From Neoalteromonas flava (GTDB lineage Bacteria > Pseudomonadota > Gammaproteobacteria > Enterobacterales > Alteromonadaceae), in NCBI RefSeq assembly GCF_002807685.1, contig NZ_PEAX01000003.1:186001-250000 (forward strand): a DNA stretch of 64,000 nucleotides, written 5' to 3'. A program made the position numbers and the translations under genes. The notes under the pieces are model-generated. The model was given only the letters and a program-made list of their open reading frames with translations. It had not been told where the DNA came from and did not search any database. This document shows, in pieces, positions 17,900 through 27,141 of the stretch. Position 1 is the first letter of the stretch. Each line of letters opens with the position of its first letter.

Positions 17900-18763
17900 A
17901 TGTTTAATAGCTTAAAAATGCCCTTTCTCCGAGATGTTTTTGGACGGAACAAAGGATTTTATAAAAGCAACCGCTTGGCTCTGGAACCTGTTAAAGCATC
18001 TAGTTATGGCAAGGTTTATTTAATTGGGGCAGGATCAGGAGACGCCGAACTGCTGACGCTGAAAGCTTATCGTACTCTTCAGCACGCCGACATTATTATG
18101 GTTGATTGGCTGGTTGACTCGGCAATCTACGAGTACTTTCCTGCTTGTGCGCAACGAATATTTGTGGGGAAAAAGTGTGGTCGTCACAGTATGACTCAAG
18201 CTGAAATTTGCAGTTTGATGGTTCAGCAGGCTTTATTAGGTAAAACTGTCGTTAGACTAAAAGGAGGAGACCCCAGTATTTTCGGTCGCATTGCTGAAGA
18301 AACGCTCATGCTGCGGCAGCATGATATTCCTTTTGCAATCATTCCTGGCGTAACCGCAGCCAGCGGCTGTGCCGCGTATGCAGGTATCCCCTTAACACAC
18401 CGTGATTGCGCCCATGCAGTTCGCTTCGTTACAGCGCACAAACAAGATCCTCAAGCAGAAATCAATTGGCAAGAGCTGGCAAAAACAGACGATACGCTTG
18501 TGTTTTATATGGGCTTAAATCGAATAACTCATATTACTGAACAGCTCCAGTTACACGGTATGCCAGGTTCAACACCGATAGCGGTAGTTGACCAAGGGAC
18601 GTTGATACAACAACGGATATGCTGCAAAACATTAGACTCACTGACTGCGCAAACGGATTTGGTAACGTTTAATGGACCAGCGCTAATTATCGTTGGAGAA
18701 GTAGTGAATAAACGCGAGCCAGTTGAGCTTGGGTTACTATCTTTTGATATGGCCCTGACATGA
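17900..18763 (+). CDS. cobA: Uroporphyrinogen-III C-methyltransferase (SUMT)
   Basis: 287 residues. The SUMT core starts at about residue 35 with VYLIGAGSGDAELLTLKA, followed by VVRLKGGDPSIFGR and IPGVTAASGCAAYAGIPLT, all family hallmarks. It makes precorrin-2 from uroporphyrinogen III using S-adenosylmethionine, the first step to siroheme, the NirB cofactor. It lacks the CysG dehydrogenase/chelatase domain, so another enzyme must finish siroheme. The N-terminal 30 residues are an extension. The start ATG 17900 follows GGAGGA; an in-frame TTG at 17885 is rejected. Its end overlaps the next gene by 4 bases. Confidence 0.92.
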   Translation: MFNSLKMPFLRDVFGRNKGFYKSNRLALEPVKASSYGKVYLIGAGSGDAELLTLKAYRTLQHADIIMVDWLVDSAIYEYFPACAQRIFVGKKCGRHSMTQAEICSLMVQQALLGKTVVRLKGGDPSIFGRIAEETLMLRQHDIPFAIIPGVTAASGCAAYAGIPLTHRDCAHAVRFVTAHKQDPQAEINWQELAKTDDTLVFYMGLNRITHITEQLQLHGMPGSTPIAVVDQGTLIQQRICCKTLDSLTAQTDLVTFNGPALIIVGEVVNKREPVELGLLSFDMALT

Positions 18764-19809
18764 GCGTCCGACTATTGCAAAAAGATGCAGAGTTTGAGTC
18801 TGCATATGCTGAGTTTGCAGGCTTCATTAAGCTAATTGGTCGCGGTAAAAAAGCGGGTGAGTATTTAACTTTCTCTCAAGCTGAGCGAGCGATGACATTA
18901 CTACTCACGCAGCGAGTTTTGCCTGAGCAGCAAGGGGCTTTTTTAATGTTGCTGCGGATGCGTGAGGAATCTGTGGAAGAACTGGCCGGTTTTCTTAGTG
19001 CCTGTCGCCAAACTTTGCCAAATGTGACGAATGCCGAAGCTAGTTTACCGCAGGCCGATATTGATATTGGTTTGTACGCAGGGAAGCGACGGCATTTACC
19101 TTGGCATATTTTGGCAGCACTGCTACTTGTTAAGCGCGGTTATCGGGTATTTATGCACGGCACACAAGAACCCGGCTCTGGCCGGTTGTATCTCGACAAT
19201 GTTTGGCGAAGATTTGGTTGGCATGTGGCCAATTCTGCGCAGCACGCAAGGGAATTGATGGAATTAAATGGCTTCTGTTATATGAATTTGGCAGACGTTC
19301 ACGAGCAAATGCATCACCACATTCAACTGCGAGAACTATTTGGCCTACGTTCGTGTATGAATTCATTGGCTCGGATGCTCAATCCATCTTCTGCTAGGGT
19401 AAATTTACAAGGGGTCTACCATAAGCATTTTGACGAACGTCACATCTCAGTTGCCAAGCGGTTAAATAACGATAATGTGGCGTGCTTTCGTGGCGATGGC
19501 GGCGAAGTTGAAGTTAATCCTGAACGACCATTTACACTGCATATACATAATCAGGGTCAGATCCAACAATTGCATTTCCCTGCGCTCCTAGAAAGCTGGC
19601 AAGTAAAACCAAAGTCACTGGACGTTAGTACAATGATAAGTTGCTGGTGTGGCAATGCGGACAATCTATATGGACAACAAGCGGTGGTGGGTACATTGGC
19701 GACTATGTTATGTTTACTGGAGTCGTTAACGGCTGAAGCAGCGATTGCATTGGCGAGCGAAATTTGGCTCAATCGAGATAGGCAATGGCCAGGTTACAGG
19801 GTGAATTAA
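18760..19809 (+). CDS. TrpD2/YbiB-like protein of the anthranilate phosphoribosyltransferase fold
   Basis: 349 residues resembling the glycosyltransferase family 3 fold of anthranilate phosphoribosyltransferase: an N-terminal helical domain (about 1-85) with LTFSQAERAMTLLL and MLLRMREESVEELAGF, then an alpha/beta domain with DIGLYAGKRRHLPWHI and the loop MHGTQEPGSGR. The GTGGD-like phosphoribosyl motif of true TrpD is replaced by YAGKRRH, so it is the TrpD2/YbiB type, reported to bind nucleic acids and not to make tryptophan. The ATG overlaps the previous stop (ATGA), so it is an integral member of the nitrate operon. Its role there is not known to me from the sequence. Confidence 0.8.
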   Translation: MSVRLLQKDAEFESAYAEFAGFIKLIGRGKKAGEYLTFSQAERAMTLLLTQRVLPEQQGAFLMLLRMREESVEELAGFLSACRQTLPNVTNAEASLPQADIDIGLYAGKRRHLPWHILAALLLVKRGYRVFMHGTQEPGSGRLYLDNVWRRFGWHVANSAQHARELMELNGFCYMNLADVHEQMHHHIQLRELFGLRSCMNSLARMLNPSSARVNLQGVYHKHFDERHISVAKRLNNDNVACFRGDGGEVEVNPERPFTLHIHNQGQIQQLHFPALLESWQVKPKSLDVSTMISCWCGNADNLYGQQAVVGTLATMLCLLESLTAEAAIALASEIWLNRDRQWPGYRVN

Positions 19810-19812
19810 CCA

Positions 19813-20784
19813 ATGTTAAAAGACAACTTAGGGCGCCACTTTCGGTATTTGCGTTTGTCTATTACCGATGTCTGCAATTTTAAATGTAATTACTGTCTAC
19901 CCAATGGTTATCAGTGTGATGCGCCAAAACAATTTTTAACTTTGCGAGAAATTCAAACTCTGCTTTATGCATTCGCGCAGTTGGGTATGAAAAAGATTCG
20001 CCTAACAGGCGGTGAACCGACGCTACGACGTGACCTTACTGAGATTATTGCCTTGTGCCGGAACACGCCAGGTATAGAACATGTCGCCATGACAACCAAT
20101 GGCTATCGTTTGGCACGTCACATTGACGATTACGTTGCCGCAGGATTGCAATCGGTTAACATCAGCATAGACAGTTTGAATCCTGAAAGTTTTATCGCCA
20201 TTACTGGCTATCAAAAGTTTGAGCAAGTGATGCTGGGGATAGAACGCGCGTCGGCGTCCGAGCTACAACAGGTAAAACTAAATGCAGTGTTACTCAAGCA
20301 GTTTAACACAGCTCAGTTTGAGCATACGTTAGAATGGCTCAGAAACCGCAGATTGACTTATCGCTTTATTGAATTAATGGAAACTGGCAATAACTCTGAG
20401 TTCTTTTCCGCAAATCATTGCTCCGGTCAACAAGTCAAACAGCAATTGCTTGATAAAGGTTGGCAGCGCGTTTTGGCAGGGCCGTTGTCTGGCCCTGCAC
20501 AAGAGTTTTATCACCCCGATTACGCAGGGCGTGTTGGCTTAATCATGCCATACAGTAAGGATTTTTGTCAGAATTGTAATCGGTTACGTGTGTCTTCTAT
20601 GGGGCAATTGCAGATGTGCCTATTTGCGGATGCCGGGATTGACTTACGCAATGCATTGCAGGCCGAAGACGTGGAGCAAACCAAACTGTATATCCTGGCG
20701 GCTATGCAAGACAAAGTATCGGCACACCAATTATCAGCACACCAGACCGGTGCGACGTTAAACCTCGCTCAGATTGGTGGCTAG
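19813..20784 (+). CDS. moaA: GTP 3',8-cyclase (molybdenum cofactor biosynthesis)
   Basis: 323 residues, radical SAM enzyme. The SAM cluster motif is C21-x3-C25-x2-C28 in DVCNFKCNYCLP. A second [4Fe-4S] motif lies near the end (FCQNCNRLRVS with a later C in LQMCLF). The chain ends in Gly-Gly, the conserved MoaA tail required for activity. It converts GTP to the first intermediate of the pterin cofactor used by NasA. The other early genes (moaC, moaD, moaE, moeB) are not in this window. It follows the TrpD2-like gene after 3 bases. Confidence 0.94.
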   Translation: MLKDNLGRHFRYLRLSITDVCNFKCNYCLPNGYQCDAPKQFLTLREIQTLLYAFAQLGMKKIRLTGGEPTLRRDLTEIIALCRNTPGIEHVAMTTNGYRLARHIDDYVAAGLQSVNISIDSLNPESFIAITGYQKFEQVMLGIERASASELQQVKLNAVLLKQFNTAQFEHTLEWLRNRRLTYRFIELMETGNNSEFFSANHCSGQQVKQQLLDKGWQRVLAGPLSGPAQEFYHPDYAGRVGLIMPYSKDFCQNCNRLRVSSMGQLQMCLFADAGIDLRNALQAEDVEQTKLYILAAMQDKVSAHQLSAHQTGATLNLAQIGG

Positions 20785-20785
20785 A

Positions 20786-21358
20786 ATGTCATTTTCTGCG
20801 AATTTTGACGCTGTCATTTTAGCTGGAGGTGAATCATCACGAATGCAACAAGATAAAGCCTCTCTGGTAGTCAATGGCGAAAGCTTTTTGTCTCGTCAGC
20901 GCGCTTTAGCACTCGCTGTGGGCGCACATCGGGTAATTATCGCTGGACGTGCTGGAGTCGCCGGAGGGATCCCGGATCAATACCCCGGTATGGGACCGTT
21001 GAGCGGCATTCAAAGTGGGCTTAGCTGCAGTCAGCATGGGATTTTAGTTTTACCTATTGATATGCCTCTGCTTACTGTAAAACTAGTAAAAAGGTTGTGC
21101 CAGCAAGGCCTTAAAACCCATAAGATCTCATTGTATAAAGGTTATAAACTGCCGCTGTTTGTGCCAAATACTAACCTCATCCGAGATACCCTGACGCAAC
21201 AGTTAAGTGCTGGCGACAATGTCTCGCTAGGGAAGTTTTTAGCGCTTCATGAATGCCATCATTTACCAGTCACTGAACAGACATATTTTGCGAATGTCAA
21301 TACACCCGCTGAATGGCAGCAAGTGCAGCGGATCATGACTGCATCACAGTTATCGTAA
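20786..21358 (+). CDS. mobA: Molybdenum cofactor guanylyltransferase
   Basis: 190 residues with the nucleotidyltransferase signature LAGGESSRMQQDKA near the start, and a metal-binding DMP in LPIDMPLL. It attaches GMP to Mo-molybdopterin to make the guanine dinucleotide form used by nitrate reductases such as NasA. ATG 20786 directly follows the moaA stop; an in-frame TTG at 20774 inside moaA is less likely. Its 3' end overlaps moeA on the other strand by 9 bases. It is the last gene of the rightward nitrate operon. Confidence 0.92.
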   Translation: MSFSANFDAVILAGGESSRMQQDKASLVVNGESFLSRQRALALAVGAHRVIIAGRAGVAGGIPDQYPGMGPLSGIQSGLSCSQHGILVLPIDMPLLTVKLVKRLCQQGLKTHKISLYKGYKLPLFVPNTNLIRDTLTQQLSAGDNVSLGKFLALHECHHLPVTEQTYFANVNTPAEWQQVQRIMTASQLS

Positions 21359-22582
21359 AATATCGTCGAATAGTTGAATTGTGACTTCCTCATCTGCGGT
21401 ATAGCCGGTGCTGTCGCTAGGTACGAGGATGTAACAATTCGCCTTACTCAATGAGGACAACACACCTGAACCTTGGTGAGACAACGGCGTGACAAGCAGC
21501 TGCCCGTGCGCACCTAGACTTGTTTGAGCTCGCTGAAAATCTAAGCGACCAGGACGCTTGCGAATACTTTTAGTAAGCCTAGCTTTGAATGGCAAGGCCT
21601 CAGTGGTTGTATCACCGCACAATTTTTTTAACGCTGGCACGACGAGCTGATGAAAGGTAACCGCAGCAGATACAGGATTTCCCGGTAAACCAAAAAAGTG
21701 ACGAGCTGCTATTTGACCAAACGCAAAGGGTTTACCAGGTTTCATTGCAATTTTGGCAAAGTGAATTGAGCCTATTTCGTCCAATACTGATGTTGTATAG
21801 TCTGCATCACCTACAGACACTCCTCCTGATGTAAGAATGACATCGGCTTTCTCACTGGCTTGTAAAAACGCAGCTTCTAGAGATAACGGATTATCATTTA
21901 CGTGACCGAGATCCAATACGTCAACGGGTAAACGTTGCAACATGGCAATGAGGGTATAGCGATTACTATCATATATTTGTCCTGGACTCAGGACATCGCC
22001 AGGTTGAACAAGCTCGTCACCAGTTGAGAGGATCGCGATAGAAGGTTTTTTATAAACAGTTACGATTGCGATCCCAAGAGAGGCCAACAATCCAATATCT
22101 ACCGTTTTTAAACGTTCCCCGGCGTTCAAAATGGTTTGACCGCATTGAATGTCTTCTCCTTCTTTGCGAATATTGCTGAGACTTTTAGGTGGATACTGGA
22201 TATATACGGAATTTTCCTCGAGCTTTGCATTTTCCTGCATTTCTACCGCAGTTGTTCCAATTGGCACGGGCGCGCCCGTCATGATACGTATGCACTCGCC
22301 AGGCTGCAATTCACGTGGGCTGCACTCGCCGGCCTGAATCCTTCCCACTAAAGTAAATGTTGTTAGTGTTAAGCTAGGATCACATATGGCATAGCCGTCC
22401 ATGGCTGCATTGTCAGTAGATGGCACGTTTATTTTAGATTTCACCGGTATCGCAACAATGCGACCTAAGGCTAGGGTAAGCTCAATTTCTTCGGTTTTTG
22501 TGCAAGTCGTAATGGTTGCCAATAACGCTTTTTTAGCCTCATTGAAAGGCATTAAACCATTTGCAGTATCACAGTGTTGCAT
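21350..22582 (-). CDS. moeA: Molybdopterin molybdenumtransferase
   Basis: 410 residues, the usual MoeA length. Typical segments are VPSTDNAAMDGYAI near the N-terminus, IRIMTGAPVPIGTTAVEMQE, the MoCF-binding stretch SIAILSTGDELVQPG, and LTSGGVSVGDADY, with MKPGKPFAFG and FGLPGNPVSA further on. It inserts molybdate into adenylylated molybdopterin. The gene is convergent with mobA and overlaps its end by 9 bases, so it has its own promoter on the right or is read together with the leftward genes. It completes the cofactor genes grouped with nasA. Confidence 0.93.
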   Translation of the reverse strand: MQHCDTANGLMPFNEAKKALLATITTCTKTEEIELTLALGRIVAIPVKSKINVPSTDNAAMDGYAICDPSLTLTTFTLVGRIQAGECSPRELQPGECIRIMTGAPVPIGTTAVEMQENAKLEENSVYIQYPPKSLSNIRKEGEDIQCGQTILNAGERLKTVDIGLLASLGIAIVTVYKKPSIAILSTGDELVQPGDVLSPGQIYDSNRYTLIAMLQRLPVDVLDLGHVNDNPLSLEAAFLQASEKADVILTSGGVSVGDADYTTSVLDEIGSIHFAKIAMKPGKPFAFGQIAARHFFGLPGNPVSAAVTFHQLVVPALKKLCGDTTTEALPFKARLTKSIRKRPGRLDFQRAQTSLGAHGQLLVTPLSHQGSGVLSSLSKANCYILVPSDSTGYTADEEVTIQLFDDILR

Positions 22583-22597
22583 TCACGATTCTCATGT

Positions 22598-23353
22598 TTA
22601 GCTATTTGATAATTGTGCGGTGTAGCCGCCATCAATTGCATGGCAGCTGCCCGAGATAAACTTGGCTTTGTCACTGAGCAAGAGACCGGTGAGCTCAGCT
22701 ACATCCTCCGATTGACCAATCACGCCCAATGGCTGCAATTGTGCCTCTTCCTGCAATACCTCGGCTGCGCTGCGCACCGATTGAGCTAGATAATTATCTA
22801 TCGCTTAGTGAAATAACGGGGTTTCAATAATACCAGAACACACCGCATTGACGCGAATGCCATACTGCGCATAATCCAACGCAGTGGTCTTCGCAATCGA
22901 AGCCAACGCAGATTTTGTCAGCTTATACGCAAAAAAATTCCGTTTACCCACAAACGCTTGCTCTGGTCCCATGAGAAAGATGGCACCTCTACCTTGCTAA
23001 CGCATAACTGGAAGCGTTGCTTTTAACGCTGTATACGCACCCTTTACGTTAATGGCAATAATGCGGTCAAGTGACTCTTCTGAAGTGTCTTCGAGAGTCT
23101 CCGATAAGTGGAGCCCGGAATTACAGACTAAACGATCGATTTGCCCCTGGTGTTCAACACATTTTGCAATCGTCGCTTCAACAGCAGCTACTTGGGAAAC
23201 ACCGCAAGGGAGACAAGTAGCGTTCGCTACAGGCTCCGCAAAGTCTTGAATGTAGAGGTTGAAATCCATTGCTCCGGCTGCAACTTGTTGTTTAACAATT
23301 GCTAATTCAATACCTGTACTACCACCAGTGACTACAGTAATACATTTGGCCAT
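22598..23353 (-). pseudogene. Decayed short-chain dehydrogenase/reductase (two in-frame stops)
   Basis: One continuous 252-codon frame on the minus strand encodes a recognisable SDR but is cut by TAG at 22999-22997 and TAA at 22807-22805. Part 1 has TGGSTGIELAI, the cofactor motif with the third glycine changed to Glu, and INVKGAY. Part 2 has FFAYKLTKSAL (the YxxxK site), YGIRVNAVCSGIIETPLF, and the C-terminal CHAIDGGYTAQ. The catalytic serine position reads FLMGPEQ, so it is also lost, and NNAG is replaced by CNSG. No frameshift is needed. It was probably a leftward reductase following the glycosidase genes; a 46-base gap separates it from the one upstream. Confidence 0.85.
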
Positions 23354-23399
23354 ATGCGGCAGCCCTGTTTTAGTTTTGGGGTTTTAAAGGTTGCTTAGC

Positions 23400-24374
23400 T
23401 TACCGCGTGTTAGACGACTTTTGTAGTGCCTCCACTACCGGTTTTGCTTGTCTGTTGATCCGGTAGATACCCCAATGTTTCTCAGGTTCAGAGGGGTCAT
23501 CCGAGCCTTTCCAGTCTTCATCAAATGCTTCAAACAAGAAGGTTAATACCCCATTGGCTTGGCTCCAATTGAGTAACGCCTGGCAATATTCTGCTTGCCA
23601 TGCCTCATTGGCAAAATGCGCTGGAAATGCATGGCCGTTAGCGTTTGTAGTCCAGCCAGCTTCGGTAATAATGACGGGCTTATGCGGAAAACGATCGGCA
23701 ACATCAAAGTAATTCTGTTCAGTAAAATGCATAGCATGCTCAATCGATTGCGATTCCCACAATGGATAGCTATGTAGCGCCAGCATATCCAAGCATTCAG
23801 CGAGGCCGTCGAGATCGCCGCGCGCCCAAGGCACATAGTTCTCACAGAAGGTTACGGGCAAATCCACTTGAGCTTTTAACTGTTGAGCAAAGTGGATAAG
23901 GCGAGCAGTGTCAACCTTATGATCGGTCCAATCTACGCTAGCTTCGTTACCAATGGAGATACCCATTGCAACATCAGTATAATCTCTGGCTAATCGCAAA
24001 ACGCGCTGTAATTCTTCATCGTTATGCTGGCGATTACGCTCAAGCTCATGTTCAGGGTAGGTAGGTTGCCAAGGGCAATTTGGGTTCACCTGTTCTGCCG
24101 CCAAATCCATGCCGAGCAGGACTTTAAACGGTAACTGTTCACGGCGAATGACTTCAAGGACGGTATGTGCGTGAGGTCCAGCATCGTAAAGGCGCAGATA
24201 GCTCCATTGACCCCGCAATATCTGCAAGTCTTGCAGTATTTCAGTGTAACTAGGGAATATCCCTAGGCTTGGATTCTGTCCGCTGCGATAGCCCGAATAA
24301 CAAATAGCGTTGTGGTAGGCGATGCCTAATTCTTCAAGTTTGCTGCGTTGGGTCGCAACGTTTGTATTTACCAA
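23400..24374 (-). CDS. GH17-like glycoside hydrolase (second of tandem pair)
   Basis: 324 residues, TIM-barrel glycosidase of the GH17 (beta-1,3-glucanase) type. The likely acid/base glutamate is in ISIGNEASVDW and the nucleophile in PVIITEAGWTT. Other conserved spots are WSYLRLYDAG and ALHSYPLWES. No signal peptide, so cytoplasmic unless exported otherwise. The start is TTG at 24374, overlapping the end of the upstream gene by 7 bases, with GGAG ten bases before; there is no ATG nearby. It presumably acts on beta-glucan oligosaccharides. The exact bond is not determinable from sequence. Confidence 0.75.
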   Translation of the reverse strand: MVNTNVATQRSKLEELGIAYHNAICYSGYRSGQNPSLGIFPSYTEILQDLQILRGQWSYLRLYDAGPHAHTVLEVIRREQLPFKVLLGMDLAAEQVNPNCPWQPTYPEHELERNRQHNDEELQRVLRLARDYTDVAMGISIGNEASVDWTDHKVDTARLIHFAQQLKAQVDLPVTFCENYVPWARGDLDGLAECLDMLALHSYPLWESQSIEHAMHFTEQNYFDVADRFPHKPVIITEAGWTTNANGHAFPAHFANEAWQAEYCQALLNWSQANGVLTFLFEAFDEDWKGSDDPSEPEKHWGIYRINRQAKPVVEALQKSSNTR

Positions 24375-25252
24375 AATTTCGGTACTCCATCTTTATCCCA
24401 AAGGCCCCAATAGGCGCCTACATCACCTTCCGCGTCGACTTTCCATGCTTCATCAAACGAAGAAAAATAAAATAGCGGTATTTCGCACTGTTGCGTCCAG
24501 CGCACGGCATCAATGAAATAACGCATGGCATTGTCTTCAGAAGGTAATGCATCACCTTCTAGACTGCCTTTATTTGGCCAGCCGGTTTCACTAATGACCA
24601 CAGGTTTGTCTCCAGCCACAGCTTTGGCGCGGTAATACATGTCCTTCATGTAAACGAGGGCATGATCAATCGAATAACCTTCCCAAAAGGGGTAGCAGTT
24701 CGCAAAGATGACATCACATGCGTCAGCAACGGCACGATTTTGTTCAAACAGGTAATACGCGTCAACGTAACCTACCGGGATCCCATTGGCTGCCTGTTTC
24801 GCTTTTTCGATATAGGTTACCAATTCACTTTCAGACATTTCCTCGCGCAACATCACTTCGTTTCCTACCGCGAGAAGATCAACATGCCCTTGCTGCATTA
24901 GCTCAATAGCATTGATTATTTCTCGCTCGTTAGCCTCGAGATCCTCATCAAGCCAGACGCCCACTAGGGTTTTAAAGCCCATTGATTTAGCGATAGCCGG
25001 GATTTGTTCGTTGCCTTCTGTACACGAGAACGTGCGGATCCATTGCGTGTGAGGCTGCAGCACAGCCAAGCGTTCGGTGATCTGTTCTTTACTTAACGCT
25101 GAGCCTGGGCCTTGCCCTTCGATGTATGGACTAAAGCAGATCCCATGTAGCCCTTGAGTCATGATCGTATCGATAGCATTGCGTTTATCGGCAACGGATA
25201 GCTCTGCATGCTGCGCATAGCGGCGGGTGTATAGATTTTTAAGTCGAGACAT
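24368..25252 (-). CDS. GH17-like glycoside hydrolase (first of tandem pair)
   Basis: 294 residues of the same superfamily as the next gene, distantly related to it. Acid/base glutamate in LLAVGNEVMLRE and nucleophile in VVISETGWPNKG, the latter a GH17 hallmark. Other family segments are GICFSPY, WIRTFSC and FANCYPFWEGYS. No signal peptide is present. ATG 25252 follows AGGA by 9 bases; an in-frame TTG at 25267 is a weaker start. It lies 10-25 bases after the S10 peptidase and overlaps the second GH17 gene, so the three are probably one leftward operon. Activity on beta-1,3- or related glucans is inferred from the family. Confidence 0.8.
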   Translation of the reverse strand: MSRLKNLYTRRYAQHAELSVADKRNAIDTIMTQGLHGICFSPYIEGQGPGSALSKEQITERLAVLQPHTQWIRTFSCTEGNEQIPAIAKSMGFKTLVGVWLDEDLEANEREIINAIELMQQGHVDLLAVGNEVMLREEMSESELVTYIEKAKQAANGIPVGYVDAYYLFEQNRAVADACDVIFANCYPFWEGYSIDHALVYMKDMYYRAKAVAGDKPVVISETGWPNKGSLEGDALPSEDNAMRYFIDAVRWTQQCEIPLFYFSSFDEAWKVDAEGDVGAYWGLWDKDGVPKFW

Positions 25253-25277
25253 TAAAGCGGTCCTCAAAAAACGTCAG

Positions 25278-26816
25278 CTATTGCGCTAACTGTTGTTGAA
25301 TAAATTCTCGTGAGTCTTTTAGTAACGCTTGGCGAGCGGGTTCGTGCACATACATCATGTGCCCGCCATGGTAGTAGCGGTAATCTATTCTATCCGCTGC
25401 AATGCCATGTCGGTTTAGGGTATATTCAGCATCAAAAAATGGTGTCACTAAGTCGTAGTAACCAGAAGCAACTAACACGCGAAGCTGTGGGTTGCTGCGC
25501 AGCACTGATGCAAGATCGTGGGCAGTATTGACGTAATGCGGTTCCCAAGATTCACCATCAGGGCGAGGGCTCCAACGCCATTTGGCAGATAAATCCGGAT
25601 CGCTGGGATTAAGGTATTTACGTTGCCAGTCAATGTTTAAATCATTGCGCATGTAGTGCATTTGCGCAGCTTTGTAGGCAGGAGATATAGCATCGCTAGC
25701 GTCACCTTGAGGCCCTGCTGTCACATCATCGCGTTCATCTTTTTGGTAGCGACTGTCAAGCAGTCCAACTGCGACACCTTGCTCGCGCAGTAATTCTTTG
25801 GCGAAGCGGTGAGCATTAACTCGCAAATCGACCTGGTCGAGGTAGCGCTCACTGAGTCCAGTGAAAGATTGCATTTCCTTGAGCAAAGCAGTGCGCTGGG
25901 CCGGATCCAATAGATTGCCTTGAAAAAGTGCGGGTAATAAGCGTTGCACGGCAAACTCGCGACTCTGCTGAATGAAGTCTTCAAAGCGACCTTGTTTTTC
26001 AATTTTACCGTGATACCACGCAGTAGCTGCTAACGTAGGGATATAGGTAATGTAGGAAATGATATTGTCGTCAACATAGGGTGTAGAGCCCTGATAATCC
26101 AAGGCTTGTGAGACAAAAATAATCCCATTCACATTAATGACATGTTGGTCCAGTAATACATTGGACACAGCCGCCGCACGTGTCGTGCCGAAGCTTTCGC
26201 CGAGTAGAAAGATGGGGGAGTTCCAGCGGTTGTTATCGGTTAGCCACTGAGCAATAAAAGCAGCAATAGAATTTGCGTCTTGCGTGAGCCCCCAAAAATC
26301 TTCACCTTTAGCATCACCGATGGCTCGTGAAAATCCCGTGCCGACCGGATCAACAAAGACCATGTCAGTAACATCAAGAATGGTTTCAGGCGCATCTTCA
26401 ATGGTATACGGAGCATTTCCAGGATGCTGAGCATCACTTGGAACTACAATACGTTTAGGCCCATAACCACCCATATGCAACCATGTTGATGAGGAGCCAG
26501 GGCCGCCGTTCCAGATAAAAGTGACTGGCCGCGGTGATTTACTTGGCACGATATAGTCGAACGAAAAAATACTCGCAGTAGGCTGTTCATCTTTGTCGCG
26601 CACATAAGTTTCGCCAGCTGAAGCAATGTAGGTTAACGAACGCCCGTTAAATTTGCCTTTATGTTCAGTTTCAAACCGTTGAGCCGAGGGGACCGCGTTC
26701 GCTGTAGTTTGCACCGAATCTTCCTGTGCTTGAACGGTAGCAGATAGTTGCAAAACGAGCATAATAAGCCCAACTAGGCTGATAAGCTTAGCAAGAGATA
26801 ATGTGACACGTGTCAT
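25278..26816 (-). CDS. Exported S10 family serine carboxypeptidase-like enzyme
   Basis: 512 residues with a signal peptide (hydrophobic 7-27, cleavage after TVQA). Alpha/beta hydrolase of peptidase family S10: oxyanion segment WNGGPGSSSTWLH (102-114), nucleophile S208 in LLGESFGTTRA, acid in ASGYYDLVTPF, and base in YYHGGHMMYVHEP. It should act in the periplasm or outside the cell, removing C-terminal residues from peptides; some family members are acyl hydrolases or transferases. It heads the leftward group with two cytoplasmic glycosidases, a functional link that is not evident. The upstream intergenic region is shared with pntA. Confidence 0.85.
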   Translation of the reverse strand: MTRVTLSLAKLISLVGLIMLVLQLSATVQAQEDSVQTTANAVPSAQRFETEHKGKFNGRSLTYIASAGETYVRDKDEQPTASIFSFDYIVPSKSPRPVTFIWNGGPGSSSTWLHMGGYGPKRIVVPSDAQHPGNAPYTIEDAPETILDVTDMVFVDPVGTGFSRAIGDAKGEDFWGLTQDANSIAAFIAQWLTDNNRWNSPIFLLGESFGTTRAAAVSNVLLDQHVINVNGIIFVSQALDYQGSTPYVDDNIISYITYIPTLAATAWYHGKIEKQGRFEDFIQQSREFAVQRLLPALFQGNLLDPAQRTALLKEMQSFTGLSERYLDQVDLRVNAHRFAKELLREQGVAVGLLDSRYQKDERDDVTAGPQGDASDAISPAYKAAQMHYMRNDLNIDWQRKYLNPSDPDLSAKWRWSPRPDGESWEPHYVNTAHDLASVLRSNPQLRVLVASGYYDLVTPFFDAEYTLNRHGIAADRIDYRYYHGGHMMYVHEPARQALLKDSREFIQQQLAQ

Positions 26817-27141
26817 GGATATGGCTCTGATCGATCTTGGAGTTAACTTAGGTTACCACATGTCTTTACCATGGAGTTTCCCGTTGAACCGCACTAAGTT
26901 ACCAAGTTATCTCATTTCACTTTGCTTAAGCACACAATTTAGCCTCTTAGCTCAGTAAAGCTTCTGCATTCCCTGATTTTAAGGCGTTACCTTGTTGCTT
27001 ATTAATGGTATTGGTTTCAGTGAGTTAACCGCTTTATAGGAAGAACGTATCTTCATTATTTGTTGAAAGAATGTGCAGTGGTACGACCACTGTGTTGTGC
27101 TAAAGCAACAATAAAAATGAGTGATATGTACGCGGAGGCAC
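26817..27141. other. Intergenic region between divergent genes
   Basis: About 325 bases between the leftward S10 peptidase and rightward pntA, expected to hold both promoters. No convincing -35/-10 pair, operator palindrome or hairpin stands out. The ribosome-binding site GGAGG of pntA is at 27133-27137. Confidence 0.5.

Noticed and set aside
22805-22999. Stop codon read-through (selenocysteine or pyrrolysine) in the SDR frame
   Set aside because: Catalytic and cofactor residues are also lost and no special RNA element is seen; a pseudogene is simpler.
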